Shown here one piece after another: positions 25,692 to 34,312 of a stretch of 64,000 nt of DNA. The stretch's first letter is position 1. Each line of letters opens with the position of its first letter. The stretch comes from Aliigemmobacter aestuarii (lineage in GTDB: Bacteria > Pseudomonadota > Alphaproteobacteria > Rhodobacterales > Rhodobacteraceae): positions 248,001 to 312,000 of the forward strand of contig NZ_SSND01000002.1 of the NCBI RefSeq assembly GCF_004799285.1, in the 5' to 3' direction. A program made the position numbers and the translations under genes. Below the pieces are notes generated by a model. That model worked only from the letters and a program-made list of their open reading frames with translations, was not told where the DNA came from and searched no databases.

Positions 25692-27113
25692 TCAGATCAC
25701 CGTGCGCGACGGCCTGCGCCGCACCACCGCCTTGCGCTGCAACCAGTGATGCGCGCGGCGTTCCTCAGCCAGCGCCTCGGCATGGCCGATCAAGGCCCCG
25801 GCCATCAGCCAGGTCAGCGGGATCAGCGTGGCGTTCGGCAGCATGTCGAGCATGTTGAACGCCAGAAGCAGCGCGACCGCCCCGGCATAGGGCGACAGGG
25901 GGCGGATGTCGCGCCCGGCAATCGCCTCGCGCCCCATCAGGAAAAGCGGAAGCGCCAGAAGGCCGAACTGGGCGATGTAACCGCTCCAGCCATAGATCCC
26001 CATGGTGATGATCCAGGCACCGTCGGCGATCGATCTTCCGGCCCCGGTCAGCGGATCATAAAGCAGGTTCCGCCCGTATCCGCCCCATCCGAACCAGATC
26101 CGTTCGGCGGCCTTGTCCAGGAGCGCCTCTTCGTTCCCGATCCGGAAGGCCAGCGAATGGGCCCGTTCGGCGCTGATGCCTTCGGCAAAGCGAAGGATGT
26201 CATCCAGCGGCACCAGATGCGCGCCGCGCAGGATCGGATAGGCCACCACCATCACCGCCAGAACCGCCGCCGTCAGCACCTGCGCGCGGGGCCGCAGAAG
26301 ATAGGCAAGCGGCACAAGCGCCACGGCAAAGATCAGCGCCCCAAGGCTCTTGCACAGGATCAGCACGGCGGAGAGGTAAAGGAGGGCGGCGAAATACCTG
26401 GGCCTTTCGCCAACCGGCACGTCACGCAGCAGAACCGCCGCAGCCGTGACCGTCATCAGAGTGAACAGCGCCACCCACAGGCCATGCGGCAGGAAGACCA
26501 CCGGGCGATAGCCGCCAAAGCGGATCGTCTGGAAGAAATCGTGCTGGAAATAGCCATAGACCCAGACGTTCATCTGCGGCGACAGCCGGATCTCGACCAG
26601 CATCGGCAGGGAATAGACCAGCCCCGCCAACACCAGCGCGACCAGCAGATGCCGCATCGCCTCGGGTGTGGCGAGGTATTTACGCGCAAGGAAGAAGGGC
26701 AAGAGGGCAATGAACTGGTTCGCGACCGAGGCGACGGAATCATAGATCCGCATTCCCTGCAGGTCGCCGTCCACCTTCGGCACCGGATCGGCGTTGGTCA
26801 GCACCGTGGCAAAGGGGCCCAGCACGAAAAGCGCCATCAGACCCCGCCCGATCCAGCTTTGCGGAAGCAAGGAAAACCGCCCCTTGAGGTAGAAGAAAAC
26901 GATGGCGGCGGCGGCCAGGGCCGGGATGCTGTCCTTGGTCAGGTCGGGAACCACCGGCAGGTTGATCGCGGCCAGCGGTGGCAGCACAAGATAACCGCCG
27001 AGGATGGTCCAGATCAGCGCGCGATCCGCGCTGGTGCGCTGAAAAAGGGCCAGGGCCACCAGGGGCCAGACCATCAGCATCAACCAGGCAAGGGCGTTCG
27101 GCGATACTTGCAC
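25692..27113 (-). CDS. Wzy-like O-antigen/exopolysaccharide polymerase or ligase
   Basis: A 473-aa polytopic membrane protein with about ten or more hydrophobic helices and a long extracytoplasmic loop around residues 280-365 (ISAERAHSLAFRIGNEEALL, GRSIADGAWIITMGIYGW). This loop region is typical of O-antigen ligase/polymerase (Wzy/WaaL) proteins. The start is read as the GTG at 27113; an internal Met at residue 12 is the alternative. First gene of a pair with the following GT2. Polymerase is favoured over ligase because the locus also encodes a flippase, a chain-length protein and a priming transferase. Confidence 0.75.
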   Translation of the reverse strand: MQVSPNALAWLMLMVWPLVALALFQRTSADRALIWTILGGYLVLPPLAAINLPVVPDLTKDSIPALAAAAIVFFYLKGRFSLLPQSWIGRGLMALFVLGPFATVLTNADPVPKVDGDLQGMRIYDSVASVANQFIALLPFFLARKYLATPEAMRHLLVALVLAGLVYSLPMLVEIRLSPQMNVWVYGYFQHDFFQTIRFGGYRPVVFLPHGLWVALFTLMTVTAAAVLLRDVPVGERPRYFAALLYLSAVLILCKSLGALIFAVALVPLAYLLRPRAQVLTAAVLAVMVVAYPILRGAHLVPLDDILRFAEGISAERAHSLAFRIGNEEALLDKAAERIWFGWGGYGRNLLYDPLTGAGRSIADGAWIITMGIYGWSGYIAQFGLLALPLFLMGREAIAGRDIRPLSPYAGAVALLLAFNMLDMLPNATLIPLTWLMAGALIGHAEALAEERRAHHWLQRKAVVRRRPSRTVI

Positions 27114-27206
27114 GCTTCGGAACCGTCATGGACAGGCGCGCCCGATCAGGCGCGCGCGAGACCTAGCATAATCCGGAGATTGCGGCAATTTTCGGGGGTT
27201 TCCGGG

Positions 27207-28100
27207 TCAGACCAGGGTCCGCAGGACAGGCAGGCGGCGCAAGATTTCGGCCGCGGCCCAGGACATCAGGAAGGTCAGCACCGTGGCCAGCAGGCGGTTC
27301 ACATCCGCTCCGAGGAACTTGTAGCAGACCAGCATGAAGAACGGATGCACAAGATAGATGCCAAACGCGGCAGCCCCCAGCGGCTTCATCCATCCCGCCG
27401 TGACGGGCGCGCGCCAGAACGCCTCAAACGCCAGTGCGGCCACGATCGGCATCAGCGCCCAGGGTTCGCCCGTCAGCGCGAAACCCGCGGCCGACAGCAA
27501 CGCCATCGCCGCGACCGGCCAGCCCACGCGCCCGATCCGGTGCGCATGCCCGATGATCAGGCCATAGGCATAGACCGGAAAGCCGAAGGCCCATTGCGGC
27601 AGCGGTTCGGGCATCGGCGCGAAATGGTGCAGCGCGAACAGCGGCACCGTGACAAGGACAAGGAAGACGCTTGCCAGCCGGACCCGCTCGTCCGAGGTGA
27701 TCCACCGCCCCGAGGGTTCGACCATCACCATCGCCAGCATGACGAAGGGCAGGAACCACAGGTGGATCGACGACCCGATCAGAAGCGTCCAGGGATCGGA
27801 AAGGATCGCCCATTTTTCCGGCCCGTCCGCCACGACCAGAAACACCACACGGAACACCGCCGACCAGAACAGCCACGGAAGGACAAGCCGCCGCGCGCGC
27901 GCAAGCCAGGGATAGCGCCCCCCGGCCCGGTCCATCGACTGCACCGCAAGGAACGCCGTCAGGACAAGAAACAGCCCCAACGCCAGATGCCCGATCCAGT
28001 CACGCTCGGAGGCATAGGCATGGGCCGCGACCACGCCGAAGGCGGCAAGGAAGCGGGCCAGGTCCATCGCGGTGCGGTATGTCGGTCGGGCGGGGCTCAT
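27207..28100 (-). CDS. Family 3 membrane acyltransferase (OafA/WecH type)
   Basis: A 297-aa integral membrane protein with about ten helices. The N-terminal block MDLARFLAAFGVVAAHAYA carries the conserved His of the acyltransferase 3 family. A Trp/Arg-rich loop follows (RARRLVLPWLFW), and FLPFVMLAMV and GIYLVHPFFMLV match later family blocks. Likely O-acetylates a sugar of the polysaccharide. The ATG at 28100 is preferred; the frame continues upstream into an Arg-rich non-membrane stretch. Divergent from the WecG-like gene. Confidence 0.82.
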   Translation of the reverse strand: MSPARPTYRTAMDLARFLAAFGVVAAHAYASERDWIGHLALGLFLVLTAFLAVQSMDRAGGRYPWLARARRLVLPWLFWSAVFRVVFLVVADGPEKWAILSDPWTLLIGSSIHLWFLPFVMLAMVMVEPSGRWITSDERVRLASVFLVLVTVPLFALHHFAPMPEPLPQWAFGFPVYAYGLIIGHAHRIGRVGWPVAAMALLSAAGFALTGEPWALMPIVAALAFEAFWRAPVTAGWMKPLGAAAFGIYLVHPFFMLVCYKFLGADVNRLLATVLTFLMSWAAAEILRRLPVLRTLV

Positions 28101-28267
28101 CGCGCCTGCGCTAGCCGAACCATCCTGTTCTGGCAATGGCCGCGCGGCCCGTTCCGTTTCCCCTGTGGCAACACAGTGTCGCCGCGCGACGCGACGCCTG
28201 CGGTGATCGCGTTTGCGGTTCTTCTGTGCTATCACGCAGGCGGTGTGTGACAAGGCGGGATGGCACG

Positions 28268-29026
28268 GTGGAGTTCCAGTTCGATACGGCCCGGATAGGG
28301 GTGAACCTGCCCGACAGGCAGTCCGTGCTGACCGCCGTGCGCGACCGTTTCGAGCGCCGGCAGGGATTTGCGCTGGCCACGATCAACCTTGACCATCTGG
28401 TGAAGCTGGCCCGTTCGCCCGCCTTCCGGCAGGCCTATGCCGCGCAGGATCTGGTCTGTGCCGACGGCAACCCCATCGTCTGGCTGTCGCGACTGGCCAG
28501 GCGGCCCGTCTCGCTTGTGCCCGGCTCGGATCTGGTGATCCCGCTGGCGCGGCTGGCCGCCGAGACGGGGATCCGGGTTGCGCTGGTGGGCACCACCGAT
28601 GCCGCCCTCGATGCCGCCGCCGCCCGGTTGCGGTACGAGGCGCCCGGCCTGTCCATCGTCGCCACCATTGCCCCGCCGATGGGCTTCGACCCTGACGGGG
28701 AACCGGCGGCGGCCATCCTTTCCGATCTGGCCGCGCGCGACGTGGGGCTGTGCTTTCTGGCCCTTGGCGCGCCCCGGCAGGAGGCACTGGCCGCGCGCGG
28801 ACGCAGCCTTGCACCGGCCACGGGCTTTGCCTCGATCGGGGCGGGGCTGGATTTCCTGGCCGGATCGCAGCAGCGCGCGCCCCAATGGGTGCGGCGGATC
28901 GCGATGGAATGGGCCTGGCGCATGCTGTCGGCGCCGCGCCGTCTGGTGTCGCGCTATGCCGCCTGCGCCGCGATCCTGCCCGGTCAGGCCGCTGCGGCGC
29001 TGGCCCTCAGGCGCCGGACGCGGTGA
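28268..29026 (+). CDS. WecG/TagA/CpsF family glycosyltransferase
   Basis: A 252-aa enzyme of the GT26 family, which moves a sugar (often N-acetylmannosamine or a uronic acid) onto an undecaprenyl-linked first sugar. Conserved blocks: TINLDHLVKLARSPAFRQA, VCADGNPIVWLSRL, GSDLVIPLARLA and LCFLALGAPRQEALAA. The start is a GTG at 28268, because the frame upstream holds no Met near the family N-terminus, and a purine-rich GGCGGGA lies upstream. It would act just after the ExoY-like priming transferase in building the repeat unit. Confidence 0.87.
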   Translation: MEFQFDTARIGVNLPDRQSVLTAVRDRFERRQGFALATINLDHLVKLARSPAFRQAYAAQDLVCADGNPIVWLSRLARRPVSLVPGSDLVIPLARLAAETGIRVALVGTTDAALDAAAARLRYEAPGLSIVATIAPPMGFDPDGEPAAAILSDLAARDVGLCFLALGAPRQEALAARGRSLAPATGFASIGAGLDFLAGSQQRAPQWVRRIAMEWAWRMLSAPRRLVSRYAACAAILPGQAAAALALRRRTR

Positions 29027-29041
29027 TCAACTGTAGCCGGA

Positions 29042-29992
29042 TCACTTGTATTCGATCAGCCCGGCCCGGCGACCGGCAAGGCGGCGCAGGTGGAACTCGG
29101 CCACGCCTAGCGCCTCGGGCAGCTTGCCGAGAACCGTGAAGAAGGCGGCCTCGGCCCCCATCCGGGGCATCAGGCGCAGGAACTGCGCCCCCCAGGCCAG
29201 CAGCGGAAACGCCGCCGCCGGGGGCCAGACCAGCGCCCCCGCAAGCCCGATCGCCGGAACGGCCATCCCCCACAGGATCGCACGGCGGGTTTCCCGCACC
29301 CAGTGCCGTTCCGGGCCCGCGCCATGCAGTGCGGCACCCTCGGCAAAGGCATGACCGGCGCGGCGCGTTCTGCGCCACCATTGCGAAAACCGAACCATCG
29401 CCGCGTCATGCAGCGTCATCTCGGCATCGATGCGCCAGACCTCGCCACCCGCGCGACGAAGCCGCAGGCAAAGTTCCGGCTCTTCCCCCGCGATCAGGGT
29501 ATCGCGAAAGCCACCGACGGCGCGCACTGCGGCAACCCGCATCAGCGCATCGCCGCCGCAGGCCGTGGCCAGCCCCAGGGGCGTGTCCCATTCGCGGTCG
29601 CACAGCCGGTTGTAGACCGATGCCTCGGGTTGCCTTTCGCGCCTGCGACCGCAGACGACGACCGCCCCGGGATGCGCCCGCATATGGGCCAGCGCGACGG
29701 CGATCCAGCCGGGCCGGACCTCGCAATCGCCATCGACGAACTGCACGAAGGCAGCATCGCCCGCGCGCGCCAGACCGGCGTTGCGGGCGCGCGCGGCGGT
29801 GAAGGGGCGCGACAGGTCAAGCGGCACAACCTCGGCCCCGGCGGCCGCGGCGGCGGCGTGGCTGTCGTCCGTCGACCCACTGTCCACATAGATCACGCGG
29901 TCGACCTGCCCGGCCAGCGAGGCCAGACAGGCGACAAGGCGGGCGCCCTCATTGCGCCCGATCACAACCGCGACGACCCGACCTTCCTGCAC
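29042..29992 (-). CDS. Family 2 glycosyltransferase with membrane segment
   Basis: A 316-aa GT2 protein: VVAVVIGRNEGARL, YVDSGSTDDS, ARARNAGLARA, metal-binding FVDGDCE and the acceptor-side LIAGEEPELCLRLRRAG. A hydrophobic stretch near 245-275 is followed by a short helical tail. The start is the GTG at 29992 behind a GGCGGGG-type site. It resembles the SxtA/ExoA group of membrane-associated GT2 enzymes. Convergent with the WecG-like gene (15 bp gap) and divergent from the P-loop kinase gene. Confidence 0.85.
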   Translation of the reverse strand: MQEGRVVAVVIGRNEGARLVACLASLAGQVDRVIYVDSGSTDDSHAAAAAAGAEVVPLDLSRPFTAARARNAGLARAGDAAFVQFVDGDCEVRPGWIAVALAHMRAHPGAVVVCGRRRERQPEASVYNRLCDREWDTPLGLATACGGDALMRVAAVRAVGGFRDTLIAGEEPELCLRLRRAGGEVWRIDAEMTLHDAAMVRFSQWWRRTRRAGHAFAEGAALHGAGPERHWVRETRRAILWGMAVPAIGLAGALVWPPAAAFPLLAWGAQFLRLMPRMGAEAAFFTVLGKLPEALGVAEFHLRRLAGRRAGLIEYK

Positions 29993-30276
29993 GCCCCGCC
30001 CACCTTCACCCGCCGATCACGCCTTACCTTAAGCCGATCAAGGGGGGGATTCCACGGCTTTACCAAGGCACCGTGACGCTTTCATTTCCACCGAATTTCT
30101 GTTAATCATCAAACGGCTGGGCGGGGGTCCGGACGATTCTGAAAGGGGTGCGGATGATCGTGTTTCCGCAGCCCGGAAGGGGAAAACCGGTTCTTTGCCT
30201 GCTGCATGGCGGGTTACGTGTGTAATGGTTGACGCAGCCCCGAGGGGTTGCGCCGCAGCAGGAGCCGGATGGTCGC
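29993..30276. promoter_or_regulatory. Divergent intergenic region in the polysaccharide locus
   Basis: A 284-bp gap between a GT2 gene (minus) and the P-loop polysaccharide protein (plus). It includes an AT-richer island near 30080-30115 that likely holds promoter elements. No clear sigma70-type pair and no strong dyad was found. No coding frame in it has a ribosome site. Confidence 0.4.
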
Positions 30277-31224
30277 ATGAACCAGCGCAACCTATTGATT
30301 TCCGGGGCGGAAAATACTTCCGATGCAGGGCACTACACGATGACGGACAGCCGCCCTGACAAGAAATCCACCCCGCCGGGACAGGAAGGGCGGGGCGTTT
30401 TCTCGGTGTTTCGTCCGGGGCGAGGATCCGACCAGCCCGGCACCGGCCTTGATCTGGCGAAGGCTCGCGGGATGATCGTTTCACCGCTGCCGGTGTTGCG
30501 GCCACGCCCCGACCGGGTGTGGGAATCGCTGACGCCCGTCACGCTGAACCCCGATCATCTGGCTGGAAACGGTTTGTTTCCAACGCCGGACAAGCACGGC
30601 GTATCCACCTATTTCGACATCCTGCGCACCCGCGCGATGCAGGCGCTGGAGGAACGCCGCTGGCGGCGGATCGGTGTGACCTCGCCCACGCATGGCTGCG
30701 GAAAAAGCTTTGTCGCCGCCAATCTGGCACTGAGCCTTGGCCGCCTTCCTGCGACACGGTCGGTTCTGATGGACATGGAACTTCGCAATCCCGTCCTGTC
30801 GCGGATGCTGGGCGTGAAATCCCCTGGCCCCATGCGCGATTACCTGACTGGCGAACAGCCGCTGGAATCGCATTTCCGGGTGCATGGCCGCAATCTTGCG
30901 CTGGCGCTGAACGATCAGCCGGTCGAGGGTGCATCGGAACTGCTGCTATCGCCCTTCACCGGCGAGACACTGGCGGCGATGATGGAACATCTTGATCCCG
31001 ACATGGTCGTCTGTGACCTGCCGCATGCCCTTGGAAATGACGACGTGATCGCAATGTTGCCGCAGTTGGATGCCATTCTGCTGGTGACCGATGGCACGAT
31101 GACGACGGCAGAAGACATCCGCCGCTGCGAACGCCTGTTCGAGGGGAGGATGCCAATCCTTGGCGTGGTTCTGAACCGCGCGCAGGATCGCAACGCCGCC
31201 CGCTATCGGTATGGTACACGATAA
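30277..31224 (+). CDS. CpsD/Wzc-like P-loop ATPase of polysaccharide export
   Basis: A 315-aa ATPase of the bacterial tyrosine-kinase/chain-length family. Walker A is SPTHGCGKS (136-144), the deviant Walker A' is VLMDMELRNP (Asp166) and the Walker B-like strand is MVVCDLP. The first about 105 residues are disordered and Pro/Arg-rich. The C-terminus has only two Tyr (ARYRYGTR) instead of the usual tyrosine cluster, so autophosphorylation may be limited. Start: ATG at 30277 with GGAG 12 bp upstream; ATG 30340 is a possible alternative. It precedes the Wzz/GumC-like gene, its usual partner. Confidence 0.82.
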   Translation: MNQRNLLISGAENTSDAGHYTMTDSRPDKKSTPPGQEGRGVFSVFRPGRGSDQPGTGLDLAKARGMIVSPLPVLRPRPDRVWESLTPVTLNPDHLAGNGLFPTPDKHGVSTYFDILRTRAMQALEERRWRRIGVTSPTHGCGKSFVAANLALSLGRLPATRSVLMDMELRNPVLSRMLGVKSPGPMRDYLTGEQPLESHFRVHGRNLALALNDQPVEGASELLLSPFTGETLAAMMEHLDPDMVVCDLPHALGNDDVIAMLPQLDAILLVTDGTMTTAEDIRRCERLFEGRMPILGVVLNRAQDRNAARYRYGTR

Positions 31225-31277
31225 GGCCGCCGCACGTCGGACGGCACACAAGAGGCAGAGCGGACGGGAAGACCGGC

Positions 31278-32621
31278 ATGGGGCCGATACAGACGATTGA
31301 CGATTTGTTGGGTTTGGTTTTTCGCCGCCGCTGGCTGATTGCGGCGGTGATCGTGGTCGGCATGATCCTTTCGGTCATTGCGGGCCTCAGCCGACCGAAG
31401 GTCTACGAGACGGGCGCCGTGATTCAGGTCCAGACCCCGATCGTGGGGGTCGAGGATGCCGCGGCCGTCGGTGCGCGCGCCGCACAGACGCTTCAGATGA
31501 TCGAACAACGCCTGACCACGCGCGAGAACCTGATCGCGATGATCGAACGCCACAGCCTTTTCAGCGAGGCGCCCGGCCTGAGCGTCGATCAGAAGGTGGC
31601 CGCGTTGCGCGCCTCGATCGGCTTTCAAAGCGTGGCCTCCGCCGATCAGCCGGGATTTGGCGCGCAACGTGTATCGGCACTGATTATCACCGCGCGGCTG
31701 GGGGACGGCGACAAGGCCGCGCGCGTGGCCAACGATCTGGCGCAGGGCGTGCTGGACATGTCCAGCGCCCGGCAGGCCAGCCGCGCCCAGGAAACCTACC
31801 GGTTCTATGTCGGCGAAGACCGACGCATCCGTGATCAGATGGCCGCGCTTGAAGCGCAGATCGCCGACGTCCGCAACAGCAACGCCGAGGCGCTGCCTGG
31901 GTCTGCGGAAAGCAGCCGATCTGCCCTGACCGACCTTGCGGCCGATCTGCGCGAACTGGATCAGTCCCGCGCGGCACTGGAAGGCGAAAGAACCGCCATC
32001 GAACGCAAGCAGACCCTGCGCGAAACCGACCGGCGCCGCCTGGAAGAGATTGCCTCCGCAACGGCGGTCTTGGATACGCAGCGGGACGCGCTGCTGGCGC
32101 AACGCGATGCCCTGAACGCCAATCTTGCGCGACAACCCTCTGTGGAACAGGAACTGGCCGGTTTCGAACGCCAGCTGACCCAGTTGCGCGCGCAATCCGA
32201 TGTGGTGACGGCCCGGCTGGCCGAGGCCGAAAGCAACCTCAGGCTTGAAGAGTTGCAGCAGGGCGAACATTTCACCCTTCTGGAACGCGCGATCATCCCC
32301 GAATTCGCGTCCGGCGGCGGGGGCAAGAAGGTTGCCGTTCTGGGCGCCATCGCCAGCGCCGGCCTGGCACTTGGCCTCGCCTTCCTTCTGGATCTGGTCT
32401 ATCCCGCGATCCGCACTTCGGCCCAGATGGAACGCGAACTGGATCTGCGGCCGGTTGTGGCAATCCCTGAGATTCCCTTCCGCAACTCGGGCAAACGGTG
32501 GCCCAGGCTGCAGACGGTGGGCCCGAAACTGGCCGAAGCGGTGCGGGATGCCCCGAAACCCGTGGTCTTTCTGGGCGGCGCGGCGCTGTTCCTGCTGGCT
32601 GCAGCGGCGGCGATGGCCTGA
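31278..32621 (+). CDS. Wzz/GumC-like polysaccharide co-polymerase (chain-length determinant)
   Basis: A 447-aa inner-membrane protein. TM1 lies at about 14-35 directly after FRRRW, followed by the family block LSRPKVYETGAVIQVQTP. A long periplasmic coiled coil spans about 175-330 (many Glu/Arg/Gln heptads). TM2 lies at about 349-372, and an extra hydrophobic C-terminal helix at about 428-446. It controls polymer length with the Wzy-like protein and bridges to the export machinery. It lacks a fused kinase domain; the preceding gene supplies it. A strong bidirectional terminator follows 115 bp downstream. Confidence 0.87.
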   Translation: MGPIQTIDDLLGLVFRRRWLIAAVIVVGMILSVIAGLSRPKVYETGAVIQVQTPIVGVEDAAAVGARAAQTLQMIEQRLTTRENLIAMIERHSLFSEAPGLSVDQKVAALRASIGFQSVASADQPGFGAQRVSALIITARLGDGDKAARVANDLAQGVLDMSSARQASRAQETYRFYVGEDRRIRDQMAALEAQIADVRNSNAEALPGSAESSRSALTDLAADLRELDQSRAALEGERTAIERKQTLRETDRRRLEEIASATAVLDTQRDALLAQRDALNANLARQPSVEQELAGFERQLTQLRAQSDVVTARLAEAESNLRLEELQQGEHFTLLERAIIPEFASGGGGKKVAVLGAIASAGLALGLAFLLDLVYPAIRTSAQMERELDLRPVVAIPEIPFRNSGKRWPRLQTVGPKLAEAVRDAPKPVVFLGGAALFLLAAAAAMA

Positions 32622-32736
32622 TCGGCCAAAGGGCCCGCGCGAGGGGTGCGGGGCGTGCGGCTTTGGCGCCGTTTCCGCCGGAAAGGATTACCCACCCGGG
32701 CCGGGCGACGCTATGGAAGCAGCCGCCAACCATGAC

Positions 32737-32765
32737 AAAACCCGCCCGGACCGGGCGGGTTTTTC
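32737..32765. terminator. Bidirectional rho-independent terminator
   Basis: AAAA, then CCCGCCC (32741-32747), a GGACC loop and GGGCGGG (32753-32759), then TTTTT. The stem is perfect, with a T-run on one side and an A-run on the other, so it can stop the Wzz-like transcript (plus) and the ExoY-like transcript (minus). It lies between these convergent genes. Confidence 0.9.
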
Positions 32766-32795
32766 TGTTTCCGGATCAAGCCTGCTGCGCCCGGT

Positions 32796-33506
32796 TCAGT
32801 ATCCGGTGCATTTCATCACGACGCCGACAGTGCGCATCAGCACGCGCAGGTCGGTCATCAGCGAAACATCGCGCGCATAGTCGTCATCGAACCCGACGCG
32901 GGCCTCGAACGTCGTCTTGTTCCGCCCGGCGGTCTGCCAATACCCTGTGATGCCCGGACGCAACTGGAAATAGGACTGGCCGGGATACAGCGCCTGCTGG
33001 TTCAGCATCATAGGGCGCGGGCCTACGAGGCTCATGTCGCCCACCAGAACGTTCCACAGCTGCGGCAGCTCATCCAGCGAGGCACGGCGCAGGAACCGGC
33101 CCACGGGCGTGATCCGCGGATCGCATTTCAGCTTCTGGGTCTCATCCCATTCCGCCCGCGCATGGGGGTTGGACTGAAGATAGAGTTCCAGGCGCTCGTC
33201 GGCATCCGTGACCATCGTGCGCAGCTTCCACATCCGGAAGGCCCGGCCATGCCGGCCCACCCGCAACTGGGTATAGAACGGGCGCCCACCGTCGCGCGCG
33301 ACCGTCGCCACCAAGAGCAGGACCATCGGCAGGATGAACGGCGTGGCAAGAAGAATGACGGACACGTCAAGAAAACGCTTGAAGAACCGCCCGTAGATCC
33401 CGCCCGAGGGGGGAAGGGCACGGGTCGCCACCGGAACGGCAATCGTTGCCACATGCTCGGACGCAGCAGGTTCAGACGCTCCGAAATCGGGATAGGTGAT
33501 CGTCAT
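32796..33506 (-). CDS. ExoY-like undecaprenyl-phosphate sugar-1-phosphate transferase
   Basis: Priming enzyme that transfers a sugar 1-phosphate to undecaprenyl phosphate and so starts repeat-unit assembly, 236 aa. One hydrophobic anchor (about 43-68, [20 protein letters not shown]), then the bacterial sugar-transferase blocks [37 protein letters not shown] and [13 protein letters not shown]. Length and layout match ExoY/PssA-type proteins without the large N-terminal WcaJ region. The ATG at 33506 follows GGGTGA. It has its own upstream region of over 400 bp. Confidence 0.9.
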   Translation of the reverse strand: MTITYPDFGASEPAASEHVATIAVPVATRALPPSGGIYGRFFKRFLDVSVILLATPFILPMVLLLVATVARDGGRPFYTQLRVGRHGRAFRMWKLRTMVTDADERLELYLQSNPHARAEWDETQKLKCDPRITPVGRFLRRASLDELPQLWNVLVGDMSLVGPRPMMLNQQALYPGQSYFQLRPGITGYWQTAGRNKTTFEARVGFDDDYARDVSLMTDLRVLMRTVGVVMKCTGY

Positions 33507-33512
33507 TGTCAA

Positions 33513-33938
33513 TCACCCGGCAACAGTTACGGAAGGTGTCATTGCGGCGGCGTCTTCTGCCCAGGAACAAAACAACCGGGAAATCCCCGGAAACCAGCAA
33601 TACATGGCTTACACTTTCATGCAGCGCCCCCAAGGATATTTTACCCGGTCTCTTCCCCCCTTGGCGACAGCGGCCAGGGCCCGCGGCGGCACAATTCTGC
33701 CTTCATCATGATTTTTTTCGCCTGATCCTCGCCCCATTGCTGCCGCATTTCGGCGCAGAACAACCCTGAGGCGAAGAGGCCCGTGGATGCGGCGTCATTT
33801 CCAACAAGATGATTCGGGGCGATTTTTCGCCCGGGCGTGGACGGCGCGCAAATCATGCGGAACGGGCGTCTGATTTGCGCCTGCCGCGGACGGCAACCAT
33901 TGGTTGAGTATTGTTTCGGATTGGCGTCAAACCGCGCC
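33513..33938. other. 426-bp gene-free region upstream of the ExoY-like gene
   Basis: No supported gene. It contains a 14-bp imperfect palindrome (33842-33886), a GGGCGA-TTTT-TCGCCC hairpin (33817-33832) and a small CCGGG/CCCGG hairpin (33576-33590). Short frames on both strands have no ribosome site or recognisable protein features. It should hold the promoter of the ExoY-like gene, but none could be assigned with confidence. Confidence 0.5.
33842..33886. repeat. Inverted repeat near the ExoY-like gene
   Basis: CGGC-GCGCAAATCA (33842-33855) pairs with TGATTTGCGC-CT-GCCG (33871-33886): a 10-bp perfect arm extended by 4 bp past a 2-nt bulge, with a 15-nt spacer. It could be an operator, a transcript end of the small membrane gene or a structured RNA. 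Confidence 0.5.
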
Positions 33939-34148
33939 TCAGCGCGGGTGGCGCGCCCGCTCAAGCGCGAAGGCCGGTTCGCGCGCCACGTTCATGCCAA
34001 GCGCCAGCATCACGAAGGATAGCGCGCCGACCATTCCGGCCAGCGAATAGACAGCAAGCAACCCGAGAACGGAAAGCCCGGCGGCAATGCCCCAGATGAC
34101 ACCACCGATTCCTGCGAGGAACCCGAAGAGGACCATTCCGATGACCAT
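33939..34148 (-). CDS. Small hydrophobic membrane protein
   Basis: A 69-aa protein, almost wholly hydrophobic for residues 1-55, likely two helices rich in Gly/Leu/Val, ending in a charged tail (EPAFALERARHPR). The ATG at 34148 has GGGAGA about 9 bp upstream. I recognise no family. It lies alone between the ExoY-like and flippase genes on the same strand. It may assist the polysaccharide membrane complex or be unrelated. Confidence 0.6.
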   Translation of the reverse strand: MVIGMVLFGFLAGIGGVIWGIAAGLSVLGLLAVYSLAGMVGALSFVMLALGMNVAREPAFALERARHPR

Positions 34149-34312
34149 CGCCCGATCTCCCGTGCCGCTGCCTTGTCATCCTGACAGGAATCCTTGCATG
34201 AAATGCTAATTCCGCCAGTGCCATTTCGGGCTATTGGCCAATCAGGGCGAAATCATGGCGCGATATGGTCGCTTTCGCGGCCTTTATGCCACGGTCAGCG
34301 TGCAACCGGGCG

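Noticed and set aside
24381-28250. 1289-aa open frame on the plus strand
   Set aside because: Antisense to the GT2, Wzy-like and acyltransferase genes; low-complexity charged composition, no ribosome site and no family motif.
33496-34022. Short plus-strand frames in the gene-free region
   Set aside because: No ribosome sites, no hydrophobic or domain pattern, and partial overlap with neighbouring genes.
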